DNA from: Candidatus Woesearchaeota archaeon
Lineage (GTDB): Archaea > Nanobdellota > Nanobdellia > Woesearchaeales > WAPJ01
Length of the DNA stretch: 5,862 bases
NCBI GenBank assembly: GCA_015519985.1
Contig: WIAN01000090.1
Location: forward strand, 1-5,862
Direction of reading: 5' to 3'
This document shows positions 5,037-5,862 of this stretch, piece by piece. The notes beneath the pieces are model-generated. The model had not been told where the DNA came from. It saw only the letters and a list, made by a program, of their open reading frames with translations, and made no database searches. The first letter of the stretch is position 1; each line of letters starts with the position of its first letter. The translations under genes and the position numbers were made by a program.

Positions 5037-5862
5037 CTTTTATAAAAATTTATTATTTTTTCAACTATATTTTTTTTATTAAATTTGTTTAATAGTTTTA
5101 AAACTTTTTCTTTTTCATAAATTTTATCAACATTTTTTATGTTTTCAAAAAAATATTTTATGGTGAAAGTTAAACTTTCAACATTATTATTTTTAAAAAC
5201 TAACTTTTCATTTATTAAAGAAATGTTTTCTTTTAAAGCTCCACTGTCAGAAACTATTACAGGGGTATCATAATATAAACTTTCTAAAGGTATCCTTCCA
5301 AAAGCTTCAGGAACAATACTTGGAACAACAACTAATTTAGAATTTTTAAAAACACTACCAATATTTTCATATTTAACAAAATCAAAAAAAGAAACATCTA
5401 AACTATTTTTTTTACAAAACTCCAAATATTTTTTTTTATTTCCACTTCCAAAAACAGCTGCTTTTAAAACAATATTTTCATCTTTAAGCTTTTTTAAACT
5501 TTCAAGAAAAATATTTAAACCTTTAAAATAATTTAGACTTCCTAAATAAACAACATCAAACTTTCTTACTTTTAAATTTTCATAAGAAATTTCAAATTCT
5601 TTCTTCTCATTTTCAAAAACAATATTGCCTATAACTTCAACTTTTTTATTATTGATATTTTTTTCTAACATTTTTTTAACAAAACTACTAACAGCAATAA
5701 AACCATCAAAACTGTTTAAAGAAATTTTAATATTATTGTACCTGTTCCACAAATACTTTTTAAAAACAAAATTATATTTTAAAAAAAAATAATTTTTCAT
5801 CCTACCAATTTCAGGACTTTTAACAATACAACTTTTAAACTTATTATAATTACAACCAGAAC
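5030..5862 (-). CDS. GT4 family glycosyltransferase, 5'-truncated by the window edge
   Basis: This is a retaining GT-B enzyme using a nucleotide-sugar donor, with unknown acceptor. 276 residues are visible and the frame has no stop up to the right edge, so the Met at 5800 is internal. Twenty more residues before it include Cys-Asn-Tyr...Ser-Cys, resembling the cysteine-bearing segment many GT4 proteins have between the N-terminal domain and the linker. Counted from the first complete visible codon, FDGFIAVSSFVKK is at 51-63, VVYLGSLNYFKGLNIFLES at 103-121, AAVFGSG at 134-140, and the donor-binding PEAFGRIPLESL at 184-195 holds a true EX7E (Glu185 and Glu193), followed by PVIVSDSGALKE at 200-211. 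Usual GT4 length near 350-400 suggests roughly 100 residues are missing. Codons favour GTT like wecB downstream. The acceptor domain is mostly absent, so specificity cannot be guessed. Confidence 0.88.
   Translation of the reverse strand, partial: SGCNYNKFKSCIVKSPEIGRMKNYFFLKYNFVFKKYLWNRYNNIKISLNSFDGFIAVSSFVKKMLEKNINNKKVEVIGNIVFENEKKEFEISYENLKVRKFDVVYLGSLNYFKGLNIFLESLKKLKDENIVLKAAVFGSGNKKKYLEFCKKNSLDVSFFDFVKYENIGSVFKNSKLVVVPSIVPEAFGRIPLESLYYDTPVIVSDSGALKENISLINEKLVFKNNNVESLTFTIKYFFENIKNVDKIYEKEKVLKLLNKFNKKNIVEKIINFYKSL

Overview
This is an extremely AT-rich window that reads as part of a cell-surface glycan locus: three GT-B glycosyltransferases and the two enzymes that turn UDP-GlcNAc into UDP-ManNAcA. 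The organism is probably an archaeon. Short TATA-like boxes (TTTATAAA or TTATAAA type) lie at plausible distances before the genes, two genes have GTGAT or AGAGGT Shine-Dalgarno sites, two have none, all five stops are TAA, and arginine is nearly all AGA/AGG. A very AT-rich bacterium cannot be excluded, because both sugar-nucleotide enzymes occur in both domains. No rRNA, tRNA, CRISPR array, transposase or integrase is visible.

Layout. 1-84 is a non-coding tail. 85-1251 (-) is a GT-B glycosyltransferase. 1252-1467 is a divergent promoter region. 1468-2475 (+) is a second glycosyltransferase, related to capsule-type GT4 enzymes. 2476-2615 is a spacer with only ten G/C bases in 140. 2616-3890 (+) is wecC, UDP-N-acetyl-D-mannosamine dehydrogenase. 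After 8 bases comes the convergent wecB (3899-4987, -), the non-hydrolysing UDP-GlcNAc 2-epimerase. 42 bases upstream of wecB on the same strand lies a third, GT4-type glycosyltransferase (5030-5862, -), whose reading frame stays open to the right edge, so its N-terminal part is missing.

How they fit together. WecB makes UDP-ManNAc from UDP-GlcNAc and WecC oxidises it to UDP-ManNAcA with two NAD+. The glycosyltransferases presumably build an oligosaccharide that may carry this sugar (archaeal N-glycan or surface polysaccharide). Which enzyme transfers ManNAcA cannot be told from sequence.

No wholly new system is evident. The most notable signals are the opposite synonymous codon preference of the neighbouring wecC and wecB (Val GTA-rich and Ile ATA-rich versus all GTT and nearly all ATT), their tail-to-tail arrangement that should force transcript overlap, a C6/G6 hairpin inside the second glycosyltransferase gene, and an in-frame 19-base direct repeat near that gene's 3' end.
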